Below the pieces are notes generated by a model. It was not told the DNA's origin, searched no databases, and saw only the letters and a program-made list of their open reading frames with translations. DNA of 64,000 nt. Source: Scytonema sp035967975 (GTDB taxonomy: Bacteria; Cyanobacteriota; Cyanobacteriia; Cyanobacteriales; Nostocaceae). This document shows positions 1-9,473 of this stretch, one piece after another (position 1 is the first letter of the stretch; every line of letters begins with the position of its first letter). The stretch is taken from NCBI GenBank assembly GCA_035967975.1, contig JAWQFQ010000016.1, positions 1-64,000 of the forward strand, written 5' to 3'. The position numbers and the translations under genes were made by a program.

Positions 1-2601
1 CTGTAAACATTACCAGGTTGAAGCTTAATTGATTGGTTGTAATCTGCGAATGCTGCTTTATTATCTTTCAATCCTTGATAGAAATTACCCCGCCAGTAAT
101 AGGCATCAGCATTATTAGNNNNNNNNNNNNNNNNNNNNNNNNNNNNNNNNNNNNNNNNNNNNNNNNNNNNNNNNNNNNNNNNNNNNNNNNNNNNNNNNNN
201 NNNNNNNNNNNNNNNNNNGTTGCAGTTTAATCGCTTGATTGAAATCTGCGAGTGCGGCTTTATCATCTTTCAATTCTTTGTATAAATTACCCCGCCCGTA
301 GTAGGCTTCAGCACTATTAGGTTGCAGTTTAATCGCTTGATTGAAATCTGCGAGTGCGGCTTTATCATCTTTCAACTCTTTGTATAAATTACCCCGCCCG
401 TAGTAGGCTTCAGCACTGTTAGGCTGAAGTTTAATTGCTTGATTGAAATCGACTAAAGCTGCTTGATAATCTTTGAAAGCGTGGATTTTACCTCGCAAAA
501 CGTAGTTATTGGCATTATCAGGTTGAAATTTAATTACTTGACTCAAATCTGCTAGTGCTGCTTGATAATCTTTCAACACAACGTGGATATTAGCCCGCAT
601 GAAGTAGCTGAAATCAAAAGCCTCGATACTAATCGCTTCGTTAATTGCTGCTAGCGCCTCTGGATATCTTTTTAATTGAAGTAATATCGACGAACGAAGT
701 AAATAAAGACTAAAGTCTTTATAATCCCGATCACTGTTCTTAATAGCCTTATCAACTGCTGTTAGAGCTAATGGGAATTTTTTTAACCTATGCAATACAT
801 CTGTTTTCAATTTCCAAGCTTCAGAGCTATATGGCTTAATAACAATTGCTTTTGATAAAGCATCTAGAGCTTTTTGAAGTTTATCTTCTTCATTTGATAG
901 TACTAAACCCATTGCGTAATGAGCGTGATAAGAGTTTTTGTTGAGCTTCAGTATTTGTTCTAAAACATCAACTGTTTTTGAATATTTTCTAATTCGCCAT
1001 AGTTGATTTGCATATTGGAATAAGTCTTTCTCATTTGCATTGGCTGGCGGCTTTTTAATAGCAAATAATGGATGCTCCCACAGTGAATTAATTTCTGAAT
1101 CTTTGACGCTTGGTGTCTCGGAAGTGACGACTAACTTTATTCCTGCTTGTGTGGCTAAACCCACAATGCTACTACTGGGTGTACCATACCCAAAACCTAT
1201 TTCAGTCTGTTCATTGTCAATACCTCCATTAATCCCAATTACTTGCCCCTTAACATCTAGCAATGGTCCTCCACTCACTCCACGCAGCGATAAATTGGAG
1301 TAACTCAGATTCAACCTATAACCATTATTAAGGAAACCAGTCAACAACTCACTGTTGTCTGTATTTGCAAATAAATGTTCTCTTTCCTGAAGATACCCTG
1401 GATTTAATTGCGGCTTTACACTCTTTTCAGGAAAACCAGATAAAAATACCCAAAATTGTTTTGGTTTTTGGTTAATGGAATCTAAAACGGATTGGTTATA
1501 TGTAGAAATAGTCGCAATATCATAGCGCTCATTGCTAGTAAATTTAATCAATGTAGCGTGTGTTAAGTCTGACTCAATTATGTTTTCTTTTTGCACCGCA
1601 TATCGCTTACCATCTGGGGTAATAATTTCATAAGAATCTGGATTTTTTATCACATGACGAGCCGTAGCCACATAATAAGTTTGCCCTTGTTGAGCAACTA
1701 TTACACCAGAACCATTACCATTATTTTTCGAGTCAATCTTTACAGTAATCTTTTGAGCTATATTATTAATTTTATCCGCCAAGGTATTACCAATTTGCCG
1801 TTTTTCAGCTTGCTGCTGATTCCGCCATTCTGGGGGAATAACTGCTAAATTAGGAGCAACTTTCGCTAAAGTTTGGATGGGAACAGCAAAACTAAATTTT
1901 TTCAATCTCTGAATTTCTTCTGCATTAGGAACAGTTCCATCTTCATAGGTGTAAGTATCGTTTAAAATCGCATTATTATTTAAACCATTTATCCCGATTA
2001 ATTTACCTTCTTGATTTAATAGTGTTCCTCCACTCATTCCTTGTCGAATTTCATTGGTATACCCGATTTGATACCCACCGATTAATGGTTGAGGGGATAA
2101 CAGAGATATTTTGCCATTGGTGATGACTAATTCTTTGCTATCATCGGGAAAACCAGCAGCCCATACTTCTTGATTTTCTGATAAATTCGAGTTGGTTGCT
2201 AAGGGAACAATTTGGTAGTTTTCTTGAGCTTGAAACTGTAAGACAGCTAAATCATTACCTGATAAAGAATCCCCACGACTAATAACTGTAGCCCTATGGG
2301 TTTTACCATCAGGTGTTTGGATACTATGAGTCCCTTTGTTACTGATGACATGAGCGTTAGTTAGAATGGTGTAAGTTTGCCCTTGTTTGCTAATTAATAC
2401 TCCACTTCCACCTTTATTAGGACTCAACACTTTAACGGTGACAGCTTGAGCTAGTTGACGAAGTTTTTCTACAGTTAGGGTATTATTTGCAAGTGCAGAA
2501 GTTGGTTGATTAGCTACTTGCTGAGATATTTCAGCATAGGTGCCAGGGAGCATGAGGAGACTACTTAAGCCAGCGATCGCAACAATATTAAAGCGCTTCA
2601 T
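1..2601 (-). CDS. Secreted double trypsin-like protease with C-terminal TPR repeats (partial, interrupted by assembly gap)
   Basis: This is an exported serine-protease-like protein with protein-protein interaction repeats. Residues 1-23 form a signal peptide (likely cut after TYA). The first trypsin-like domain (about 45-210) has the full triad: His84 in TNAHV, Asp117 in GNDLAVL, Ser190 in GMSGG. A second domain (about 280-460) keeps His316 and Ser443 (GVSGG) but has His348 where Asp is expected. TPR units of 34 residues follow from about residue 530. The reading frame runs into the 100-N gap at 119-218. Positions 1-118 still encode TPR sequence (AYYWRGNFY, then AAFADYNQSIKLQPG) in a different frame, because 100 is not a multiple of 3, so the stop read at the gap edge is an artefact. 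The gene continues past the left edge. This domain layout is common in Nostocales; the substrate is unknown. Confidence 0.85.
119..218. other. Assembly gap (100 N)
   Basis: Exactly 100 undetermined bases lie inside the TPR-coding part of the first gene. The size is the usual placeholder for a gap of unknown length. Its left flank matches the end of a 102-bp repeat unit and its right flank matches the start of one, so collapsed tandem repeats are the likely cause. Confidence 0.98.
219..422 (-). repeat. Tandem 102-bp TPR-coding repeats, nearly identical
   Basis: Two adjacent 102-bp units (219-320 and 321-422) differ at only about two positions, and each encodes one 34-residue TPR. More diverged units follow toward 540. 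The near identity suggests recent expansion or gene conversion, and probably explains the neighbouring assembly gap. Confidence 0.9.
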
Positions 2602-2649
2602 TTTTTCAATTGATTAAAGTAGTGTTGAGTAAACTCGTAGATAAAAAAC

Positions 2650-2738
2650 GCTCATAGTAAGCACTTTATGCTTCTTTCTTAAAAAGAAATAATGGGAAGG
2701 TTTAAGTTTTACTTAGTGCTGAAACGCTTACTATGAGC
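2650..2738. repeat. Inverted-repeat element upstream of the protease gene
   Basis: A 13-bp perfect inverted repeat (gctcatagtaagc at 2650-2662 and its complement at 2726-2738) encloses a 63-bp interior. The interior holds a second, nested pair (agcact and agtgct). This could be a small MITE-like element, a long hairpin ending the COP23 transcript, or an operator for the protease gene. The sequence alone does not decide. Confidence 0.5.
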
Positions 2739-2782
2739 AAAATTTCCGTTACAAGAACGACATTAGATAACTAGACTTGATA

Positions 2783-3328
2783 TTATTCCTTTTCTACAGG
2801 GGCTGTTTGCAGAAACTTATTAATATCAATTTTGTAGTAGACTTGAGGTTTATTAGAACTATGCTCTATTGGTTTAGTACTACGTCCCCTCAAAATTTCT
2901 TTAAGTTCATTAAGAATCTGCAAGGAATCATCTTGAGGTCGTAAAGTTAGCAGTACAGTATCGCAAGGAGCATCTAGTTGTTTGGCTGTGCAAATGACTG
3001 CTTGACCATTGGCTGTACCATTAGTGATGTAAGACAAGCTTTGATTGTTATAAGCAGTCTGAAATCGTGACGATACTTGTTCACAGCGTTTGTCAGGAGT
3101 AATAGTTTGACTGTTGAACCATCGGTATTTCCAACGGATAACTGCTATTTTCCCCCGTGATGTCCAACCATAAGTTGTGGGGAAGCGTTTATCAGTTTGT
3201 TGGTCGTAACCCGAAGCACAGATAAAGCGAACTTCGTCATCAGCTTTGGCTTGACTAACCATAGAAGTGATGCAGGTAGCACTCAAGACGCAGCCAGTTA
3301 ACAGCAAAAATATTGATTTGAGTTTCAT
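2783..3328 (-). CDS. COP23-domain secreted protein
   Basis: This 181-residue protein has an N-terminal signal peptide (about 1-29, ending in SQAKA). Its globular part resembles the cyanobacterial COP23 (circadian oscillating protein) family. Visible family features are FICASGYD near the mature start, the TTYGWTSRGKIAVIRWKYRWF segment in shortened form TYGWTSRGKIAVIRW, the TPDKRCEQVSSRFQ helix, and paired cysteines (VICTAKQLDAPCDTVLLTL). Members are membrane-associated or exported and have no established biochemical activity. It lies 181 bp upstream of the protease gene on the same strand, so the two might be co-expressed, but the inverted-repeat element between them makes separate transcription equally possible. 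Confidence 0.75.
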   Translation of the reverse strand: MKLKSIFLLLTGCVLSATCITSMVSQAKADDEVRFICASGYDQQTDKRFPTTYGWTSRGKIAVIRWKYRWFNSQTITPDKRCEQVSSRFQTAYNNQSLSYITNGTANGQAVICTAKQLDAPCDTVLLTLRPQDDSLQILNELKEILRGRSTKPIEHSSNKPQVYYKIDINKFLQTAPVEKE

Positions 3329-3955
3329 ACTTTTTCTCCTCTTATGTTGATAAACAATAATTTTGGGATAATTGCAAGCCAGTTATCTCTTTAAAACCAG
3401 CAAAATCAATAAATACTGAAATTATTGTCCTTGCTTTGTTAATATTCATCATAAAATCTGATTTATATACAGATCGGAATTTGAGAATAAGTTCATCAAT
3501 TTAAGTTCTACATCCGTGTTGGTGAAATTTTCTTCAACATTGTTAGGGATTGTCTGACTGTTGCTATAGTAAAGCTGGTCAGTCAGTTTCTAAATTAACT
3601 ATTAAATTTATGTTCTATGTGTTCTTGTACTGGTATTATCAGCAAATTTTGCTAATTACACAAACAAAAACTATCGCAAGCGCAAAATAAATCCAGTGCG
3701 TTACATAAAATCACGCACTCTAAAGATTACAAAGATTTAATTTATTTATTTTTTGATTTAGAACAAAAGCGAAAGCATAGTATCATTTATAGCAAAGATA
3801 AGTCAATCTATTGAGTCATGAATTTAACTAAGTATAACTAGGATCGCAGTTCATAACATCTTCCTTTTTAACTCTAAACTGTTTATACACCCCTGATTTG
3901 CAAACCTTACAAAACCCTGAGTAAAAAAAGATTCAAGTTAATCATTAAAATACAA
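3329..3955. other. AT-rich intergenic region, divergent promoters
   Basis: This 627-bp non-coding stretch separates the minus-strand COP23 gene from the plus-strand ATPase gene. It must hold both promoters. I see no RNA gene, convincing inverted repeat or conserved regulatory motif. Confidence 0.5.
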
Positions 3956-5245
3956 ATGAATCAAGAAGCTTTTGAACACATTTATCAATACGAGTTAACT
4001 CCTAAGCAGAAGAAGGTATTGCCATTATTTTTAGCTGGACAGACAGATGAACAAATAGCCAGAGAACTTGGCGCTACTCATCGTTCTACTGCTAGCCATC
4101 AATTAAGAAACATATCTACAAAATTTGGCTTTCCGCCAGAAACAGAACCAGACTACCGTTGCAATTTGGTTGAGCTATTTGCCAAATATAAGCCGGAATT
4201 AGTCAGTGTAAAAGCTTTAAAAAAATGCGGATATATCATCCAAAATATCCGTTTTCCGGAAGGACCAGAACCGCTAAACTCCTCCTTTTACCAGGAACGT
4301 TCACCTATCGAGTCTCGCTGTTATGGATTTATTAAAGAACTGGGCGCACTTATTCGGATTAAAGCCCCAAAGCAGATGGGTAAGACTTCTCTGCTCAAGA
4401 GAATTAGGGCTGAAGCTAAAAGAAATACTTATCACACGGTTTACTTGAATTTTAGCTTAATCGAAACCAGTAAATTCAAGGGAGAAAATAACTTTCTCCG
4501 CAGTTTTTACGCTTATGTGGTAGACCAACTACCAATTGCATCTCCACTGAAAGAATGGGATGAAGATACTCCCAGCATGGTTAACTGTACTAAGCAATTT
4601 CAAAGTTTGTTAAAACAATTAGACGGTGTTTTGGTTCTAGCTTTAGATGAAGTAGATAGATTATTTGAGTACCCGGAAATTTATGAAAACTTTTTTCCCA
4701 TGTTGAGAAATTGGAATGAAAATGCTAATGAGTCAGAAATATGGGAAAAATTAAGGTTGATAGTGGCACATTCAACTGAAGATTATGGAAGATTAGATAT
4801 TAATCAATCTCCTTTTAATGTTGGCTTACCGATTAAATTAGAGGAATTTACTGAAGAGCAGGTTAAGAGTTTAGCTATTCGTCATGGACTAGACAGTCAA
4901 AGCATTGTTCCTGTCATGTCCCTAGTAGGAGGACATCCTTATCTAATGCGTTTGGCACTTTATTATTTAGTACGCCAAGATGTTACCCCCATGCAATTAA
5001 TACAAGAAGCTACTACAGATGCAGGAATTTACGTTGAGCATTTGCGACGACATTTGGAGACTCTTCAAGAAAATCAAGAGTTGCGAACAGTCTTTAAACA
5101 AATAGTAACTACCGAAGCAGTTAAACTAGAACTAAAAACGAGACAAATATATCAACTAGATAGTATGGGATTAATAAAGATTGCAAATAATTTTGTCGTA
5201 CCGCGCTGTCTTTTGTATCAGGAATATTTTCGCGATCGCCTGTAG
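3956..5245 (+). CDS. HTH-AAA ATPase (vMAP-type N-terminal HTH plus AAA-like domain)
   Basis: This 429-residue protein is a probable signalling ATPase. Residues 10-60 form a helix-turn-helix of the kind found at the N-terminus of cyanobacterial vWA-MoxR-associated proteins (LTPKQKKVLPLFLAGQTDEQ, then IARELG). Residues 105-430 form an AAA-like domain (AAA_35 type) with Walker A APKQMGKTSLL at 137-147 and Walker B VLVLALDE ending at Asp231-Glu232. The C-terminal part (about 310-429) is a winged-helix lid-like region (GGHPYLMRLALYYL). The next gene starts 38 bp downstream on the same strand and encodes another AAA-like protein, so they probably form an operon. Such proteins are thought to act as switches in stress or conflict signalling. 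The target is unknown. No clear ribosome-binding site precedes the ATG. Confidence 0.8.
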   Translation: MNQEAFEHIYQYELTPKQKKVLPLFLAGQTDEQIARELGATHRSTASHQLRNISTKFGFPPETEPDYRCNLVELFAKYKPELVSVKALKKCGYIIQNIRFPEGPEPLNSSFYQERSPIESRCYGFIKELGALIRIKAPKQMGKTSLLKRIRAEAKRNTYHTVYLNFSLIETSKFKGENNFLRSFYAYVVDQLPIASPLKEWDEDTPSMVNCTKQFQSLLKQLDGVLVLALDEVDRLFEYPEIYENFFPMLRNWNENANESEIWEKLRLIVAHSTEDYGRLDINQSPFNVGLPIKLEEFTEEQVKSLAIRHGLDSQSIVPVMSLVGGHPYLMRLALYYLVRQDVTPMQLIQEATTDAGIYVEHLRRHLETLQENQELRTVFKQIVTTEAVKLELKTRQIYQLDSMGLIKIANNFVVPRCLLYQEYFRDRL

Positions 5246-5283
5246 CTGAATCATAATTTTTGAAAATTTTAGGTTGAAAAGCA

Positions 5284-8200
5284 ATGGGACTTGACACTTA
5301 TTATAAAGTAGGTGGTAGTTTAAAAGCTAACCATCGCACATATGTATCTCGACTTGCTGACAAACAAATATTTGATTTGTTAAAAGCCGGAGAGTATTGT
5401 TTCGTTTTTAACTCGCGACAGATGGGCAAATCTAGTTTGCGAGTCCAAACCATGAAAAAACTAAGAGCATCAGGTATAAGATGTGCTTCAATTGATTTGA
5501 CTATTATCGGTAGTCATGTCAATCAAGAGAAATGGTATAAAGGATTTGCCAATCAGTTATTAGCCAGCTTAGAAATAGATGACTTAGATTTTAATAGCTG
5601 GTGGTTGCAGCATGAATCATGGACAGAGGTACAGCGATTAAACTTGCTAATTGAGTCTGTGGTGCTAGAGAAAATAGCCTCAAATCTTATCATTTTTATT
5701 GACGAAATTGATAGTTTAATAAAAAGTCATTTTAAAGATGATTTTTTTGCTTTGATTCGCGCTTGTTATAATCTCCGCTCCGAACAAGCAAAATACGAGC
5801 GACTAACTTTTTGTTTATTAGGGGTAGCCACTCCCTCGGATTTAATTCAAGATAGAGAACGCACACCATTTAATATTGGTAGCTCAATCGAGCTTACAGG
5901 GTTTAGCTTTGCAGAAGCAAAGAATGCTTTAATTCCGGGATTAGAGGGAGTAGAGCATCCTGAGCTTGTCCTGCAAAAGGTGTTAACTTGGACTGGTGGA
6001 CAACCATTTCTGACTCAGAAGTTATGCAGTTTGATTGTGCAAACAGAAAGCACCTCGCCTGATATTAATGAGTTAGTTAACAGTTATATAATCAATAACT
6101 GGGAAGCCCATGATGAACCAGAGCATTTACGAACTATTCGCGATCGCCTGCTGCGAAATGAGCAAAATGCTGGTAGATTATTAGGATTATACCAGCAAGT
6201 ATTGCAATCGGGTGAGACGGTACTCATAGATAGCAGTCAAGAGCAAACAGAATTAAGATTATCAGGTTTAGTAGTTAAAAAAGACGTTTATTTAAAAGTA
6301 TATAATCCTATTTATCAAGCGGTTTTTGACCGAAATTGGCTCAAACAAGAATTAGATAAACTTCGCCCCTATAGTGAAGCAATTAATAACTGGTTAAGTT
6401 CCCAGCAAGACCCATCCTGGCTACTGCGAGGTAAAGCCTTAGATGAAGCTCTAGCATGGGCAGCCGCTAAAAAGCTTAGTAATACAGATTATGAATTTTT
6501 ACAAGAAAGCCAAAAATTCACCGCAGAATTACAAGTTGAAGCTAATCAGAAATTGGCATTAGCTAATCAAAAGTTAGCTGATGCTAATGAAATGGCTAGG
6601 CAAAAACTGACCGAAACCAATCAAAGAGCGAAACAAAAATTAGCTAGGGCAAATCGGAAAGCGAAGTATATCATTTGGATAGGAGGAATTGTAGCAACTA
6701 TCCTGATATGTATCAGTGTTATTGTGGGTATTGTGGGACAAAATCAATTGCAAACAGCTAAGGAAGCTACAAGACTTACACAGGTTGGAAATAATGCCGC
6801 TCAACAATTTCAATCTAAACAACTTGAAGCTTTACTTTTAGCGATGAAAGTAAGTCAAGATTTCAAACATCTTGTGCAAAATCAGCCCCCTTTGGGAGAA
6901 TATCAAACAACTACTCCCTTATTTGCTTTACTGAATATACTTGTCAATATTCGTGAATATAATCAATTTGATAGCGCTCAAACAATACTTAACAGCCTAA
7001 TTTTCAGTCCCGATGGTAAAATCATTGCTTCTGGTAGTGATGATGGTACTGTTAAACTTTGGAACCAAAATGGGACTCCCATCCCTACCATGTTTAAACA
7101 TAAAGACGAGGTGACAAGCATTAGCTTCAGCCCTGATAGCAAAATCATTGCTTCTGCTAGTCAAGACGGTACTATTGGACTTTGGAAGCAAGATGGTACT
7201 CTCGTTAAATCCTTTGAAAATCAACGCTCTGTAGTTAGTGTTACCTTTAGTTCTGATAATACTATTGCCTCTGTTAGCAAAGATGGAACTGTCAAACTCT
7301 GGCAACTTGATGGTACGCTCATTAAGACCATCCCTATTCAGAGTCATTCAATTACAAGTGCTGCAATCAGTCCTAATGGCAAAATCATTGCTGTTGGTAA
7401 TCAAGAGGGAACTGTTGAACTTTGGAACAGCGATGGAACTTCGATCCCAACTCGGTTTAAGCATGAAGGTTGGGTGACAAGTGTCAGTTTCAGCCCTGAT
7501 GGTAAAACTATTGCTTCTGGTAGCGATGACAAAACTGTTAAACTTTGGAAATCTAATGGCACTCTAATTAAAACTATCGAGGGGCATACAGATAGGATAA
7601 ACACTGTTAGTTTTAGCCGTGATGGTAAAATTATTGCTTCTGGCAGTTGGGATCAAACTGTCAAACTCTGGCAACTGGAGGATGGTACTCTAATTCATAC
7701 CTTCTTTGGACATAGCGATTCAGTAGCCAGCGTCAGTTTTAGCCCCAATGGAAAAGCGATCGCTTCCGGTAGTAAAGATGGCACAATTAAACTTTGGCAA
7801 TTAGATGTATCTCCGATAACTAAATTAACGGGACATCAAAGTGAGATAAAAAGTTTGAGTTTCAGCCGTAATAAAGATTTCATAGCTTCTGCTGATAACG
7901 ATGGTACAGTAAAACTTTGGCGAAAGGATGGAACTTTAATTGATACCTTCAGGGGATATAAAGGTTTGGAAAAAGGTTTTGGAAATAGCCTCGGTTTCAG
8001 TTCAGATGGTGAAACTATTGCTGGTACCAATCGAGGTACTACTAAACTTTGGCAACGGGATGGAAAGCTAATTAAAACCCTTACTAGTTATGAAAATTGG
8101 CTACCAAGTATCAGTTTTAACTCCGATGGTAAAATTATTGCTTTTGGTACTGACAAAGGGACTATTAAAATCTGGAAGTTGGATACTCCCACTCTAATTT

Positions 8201-8823
8201 CATCTCGCACTAATGACGCTCATAAAAATTGGGTAAAAAGTGTCAGTTTTAGTCCAGATGGTAAAATTATTGCTTCTGGTGGTGATGGTGATGATAGAAC
8301 TATCAAACTTTGGCGTTTAGATGGGACTCTAATTACTACCCTGAATGGACATAAAAAAGATATTAATAGTATAAGTTTCAGCCCCGATGGAGAAATTATT
8401 GCTTCTGGGAGTACAGATCAAACTATTAAACTTTGGCAACGGGACGGAAAACTAATCACTACCCTCATTGGACATAGCGATTCGGTGACAAGCGTCAGTT
8501 TCAGCCCCGATGGTAAAATCATTGCTTCTGGTAGCCGAGACAAAACTATCAAACTTTGGCAACGGGATGGAACTCCCATTACTACTCTCACTGGACATAG
8601 CAATTCAGTGACAAGTCTTATTTTCAGCCCGGATAACAAGATTATTGCTTCTGCTAGTGAGGATGGCAAGATAATTTTATGGAATTTGCGTTTAGATCAT
8701 TTACTAGCACGAGGATGTCAATGGCTCCAAGATTACTTTGTCACTCATCCTACAGAGCGCAATAGTCTACGTCCATATTGTAACTATAATGCTACCAATG
8801 TCCTTTACACCTCATTATCTTGA
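5284..8823 (+). CDS. AAA-like ATPase with transmembrane helix and 14 WD40 repeats
   Basis: This 1179-residue STAND-like signalling protein has an AAA-like NTPase domain (about 35-350) with Walker A NSRQMGKSS (43-51) and Walker B NLIIFIDEID (134-143). A charged coiled-coil (about 412-460, repeats of the type ANQKLALANQKLADAN) and one transmembrane helix (about 462-484) follow. After a linker come 14 WD40 repeats (from about 565 to 1140, each with the pattern SFSPDGKIIASGS...TIKLW), enough for two seven-bladed propellers. The ATPase is predicted to be cytoplasmic. The propellers lie after a single TM helix and could be on the other side of the membrane. A short cysteine-containing tail ends the protein. 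It is probably co-transcribed with the upstream HTH-AAA gene. Function is inferred only at the level of a ligand-triggered switch. Confidence 0.88.
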   Translation: MGLDTYYKVGGSLKANHRTYVSRLADKQIFDLLKAGEYCFVFNSRQMGKSSLRVQTMKKLRASGIRCASIDLTIIGSHVNQEKWYKGFANQLLASLEIDDLDFNSWWLQHESWTEVQRLNLLIESVVLEKIASNLIIFIDEIDSLIKSHFKDDFFALIRACYNLRSEQAKYERLTFCLLGVATPSDLIQDRERTPFNIGSSIELTGFSFAEAKNALIPGLEGVEHPELVLQKVLTWTGGQPFLTQKLCSLIVQTESTSPDINELVNSYIINNWEAHDEPEHLRTIRDRLLRNEQNAGRLLGLYQQVLQSGETVLIDSSQEQTELRLSGLVVKKDVYLKVYNPIYQAVFDRNWLKQELDKLRPYSEAINNWLSSQQDPSWLLRGKALDEALAWAAAKKLSNTDYEFLQESQKFTAELQVEANQKLALANQKLADANEMARQKLTETNQRAKQKLARANRKAKYIIWIGGIVATILICISVIVGIVGQNQLQTAKEATRLTQVGNNAAQQFQSKQLEALLLAMKVSQDFKHLVQNQPPLGEYQTTTPLFALLNILVNIREYNQFDSAQTILNSLIFSPDGKIIASGSDDGTVKLWNQNGTPIPTMFKHKDEVTSISFSPDSKIIASASQDGTIGLWKQDGTLVKSFENQRSVVSVTFSSDNTIASVSKDGTVKLWQLDGTLIKTIPIQSHSITSAAISPNGKIIAVGNQEGTVELWNSDGTSIPTRFKHEGWVTSVSFSPDGKTIASGSDDKTVKLWKSNGTLIKTIEGHTDRINTVSFSRDGKIIASGSWDQTVKLWQLEDGTLIHTFFGHSDSVASVSFSPNGKAIASGSKDGTIKLWQLDVSPITKLTGHQSEIKSLSFSRNKDFIASADNDGTVKLWRKDGTLIDTFRGYKGLEKGFGNSLGFSSDGETIAGTNRGTTKLWQRDGKLIKTLTSYENWLPSISFNSDGKIIAFGTDKGTIKIWKLDTPTLISSRTNDAHKNWVKSVSFSPDGKIIASGGDGDDRTIKLWRLDGTLITTLNGHKKDINSISFSPDGEIIASGSTDQTIKLWQRDGKLITTLIGHSDSVTSVSFSPDGKIIASGSRDKTIKLWQRDGTPITTLTGHSNSVTSLIFSPDNKIIASASEDGKIILWNLRLDHLLARGCQWLQDYFVTHPTERNSLRPYCNYNATNVLYTSLS

Positions 8824-8978
8824 CCATGCTAATCCTGTTGTTCGTTCCTTAATGAATATTAATTTTGACTGGGGAAGGTTGGATGTGATTGCTTGACTTT
8901 TTGTTGGCACTTGAACTTAAGAGGTTTTAAAACTAATTGCCTTCCACTTGCAGCCCGACTTGATTAGAAGGAGATTAT

Positions 8979-9251
8979 ATGTCAGAAACAGATAGCTTGC
9001 ATATTGATGCAGAGCATATCAAAAAATGGCAGCGTTTAGATGAACTAGATAGTAGTGCTATTTCAGGTCAACCAGTAACGCCACAACAATTTCAAGCGTA
9101 CTGTGCGTCCATTAAAAACGGTACCTATCTACAAGAAGATTTGCAAGCCGTTCAAAAGCAGAAACAAAAGCTGCTGCAAACACTGAGCCTTCTTGAAGAA
9201 ATTGAAAGTACGCTGCAATCAGAAATCGCCAGAACACATCAATCTTATTGA
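8979..9251 (+). CDS. Small hypothetical coiled-coil protein
   Basis: This 90-residue acidic, glutamine-rich protein has a predicted helical coiled-coil in its second half (about 50-85, LQAVQKQKQKLLQTLSLLEE). A strong Shine-Dalgarno sequence (aaggag) lies about 6 bp before the ATG, which supports translation. It follows the WD40 ATPase by 155 bp on the same strand and is convergent with parB. I do not recognise the family. A possible 23-codon reading frame at 9265-9336 directly downstream is too short to judge. Confidence 0.6.
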   Translation: MSETDSLHIDAEHIKKWQRLDELDSSAISGQPVTPQQFQAYCASIKNGTYLQEDLQAVQKQKQKLLQTLSLLEEIESTLQSEIARTHQSY

Positions 9252-9356
9252 AGATGATTTTTTTATGGAATTACAAAAACACGAGAAGCAGGTTGATTTC
9301 ACTATTCGCGAATTAATAGAGAGTATAAGCCATTAGTCCCAATAGGTCATAATTTC

Positions 9357-9374
9357 AGTCCATTTTAATGGACT
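9357..9374. terminator. Short hairpin between convergent genes
   Basis: A perfect 8-bp stem (agtccatt/aatggact) with a 2-base loop lies between the 90-aa gene and convergent parB. No run of T follows directly, so it is a weak terminator candidate. Confidence 0.3.
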
Positions 9375-9473
9375 TAAGCTTTTAGCCCGAAATTTATTTC
9401 TGGGCGGACGATTGTCACTTTAAATCCCCTGATTTTAATTATGGGTATTTCCCTATTGCCTATTGCCTTGTCA

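Noticed and set aside
9265..9336. 23-codon frame (MELQKHEKQVDFTIREL) after the 90-aa gene
   Set aside because: No ribosome-binding site of its own and too short to judge.
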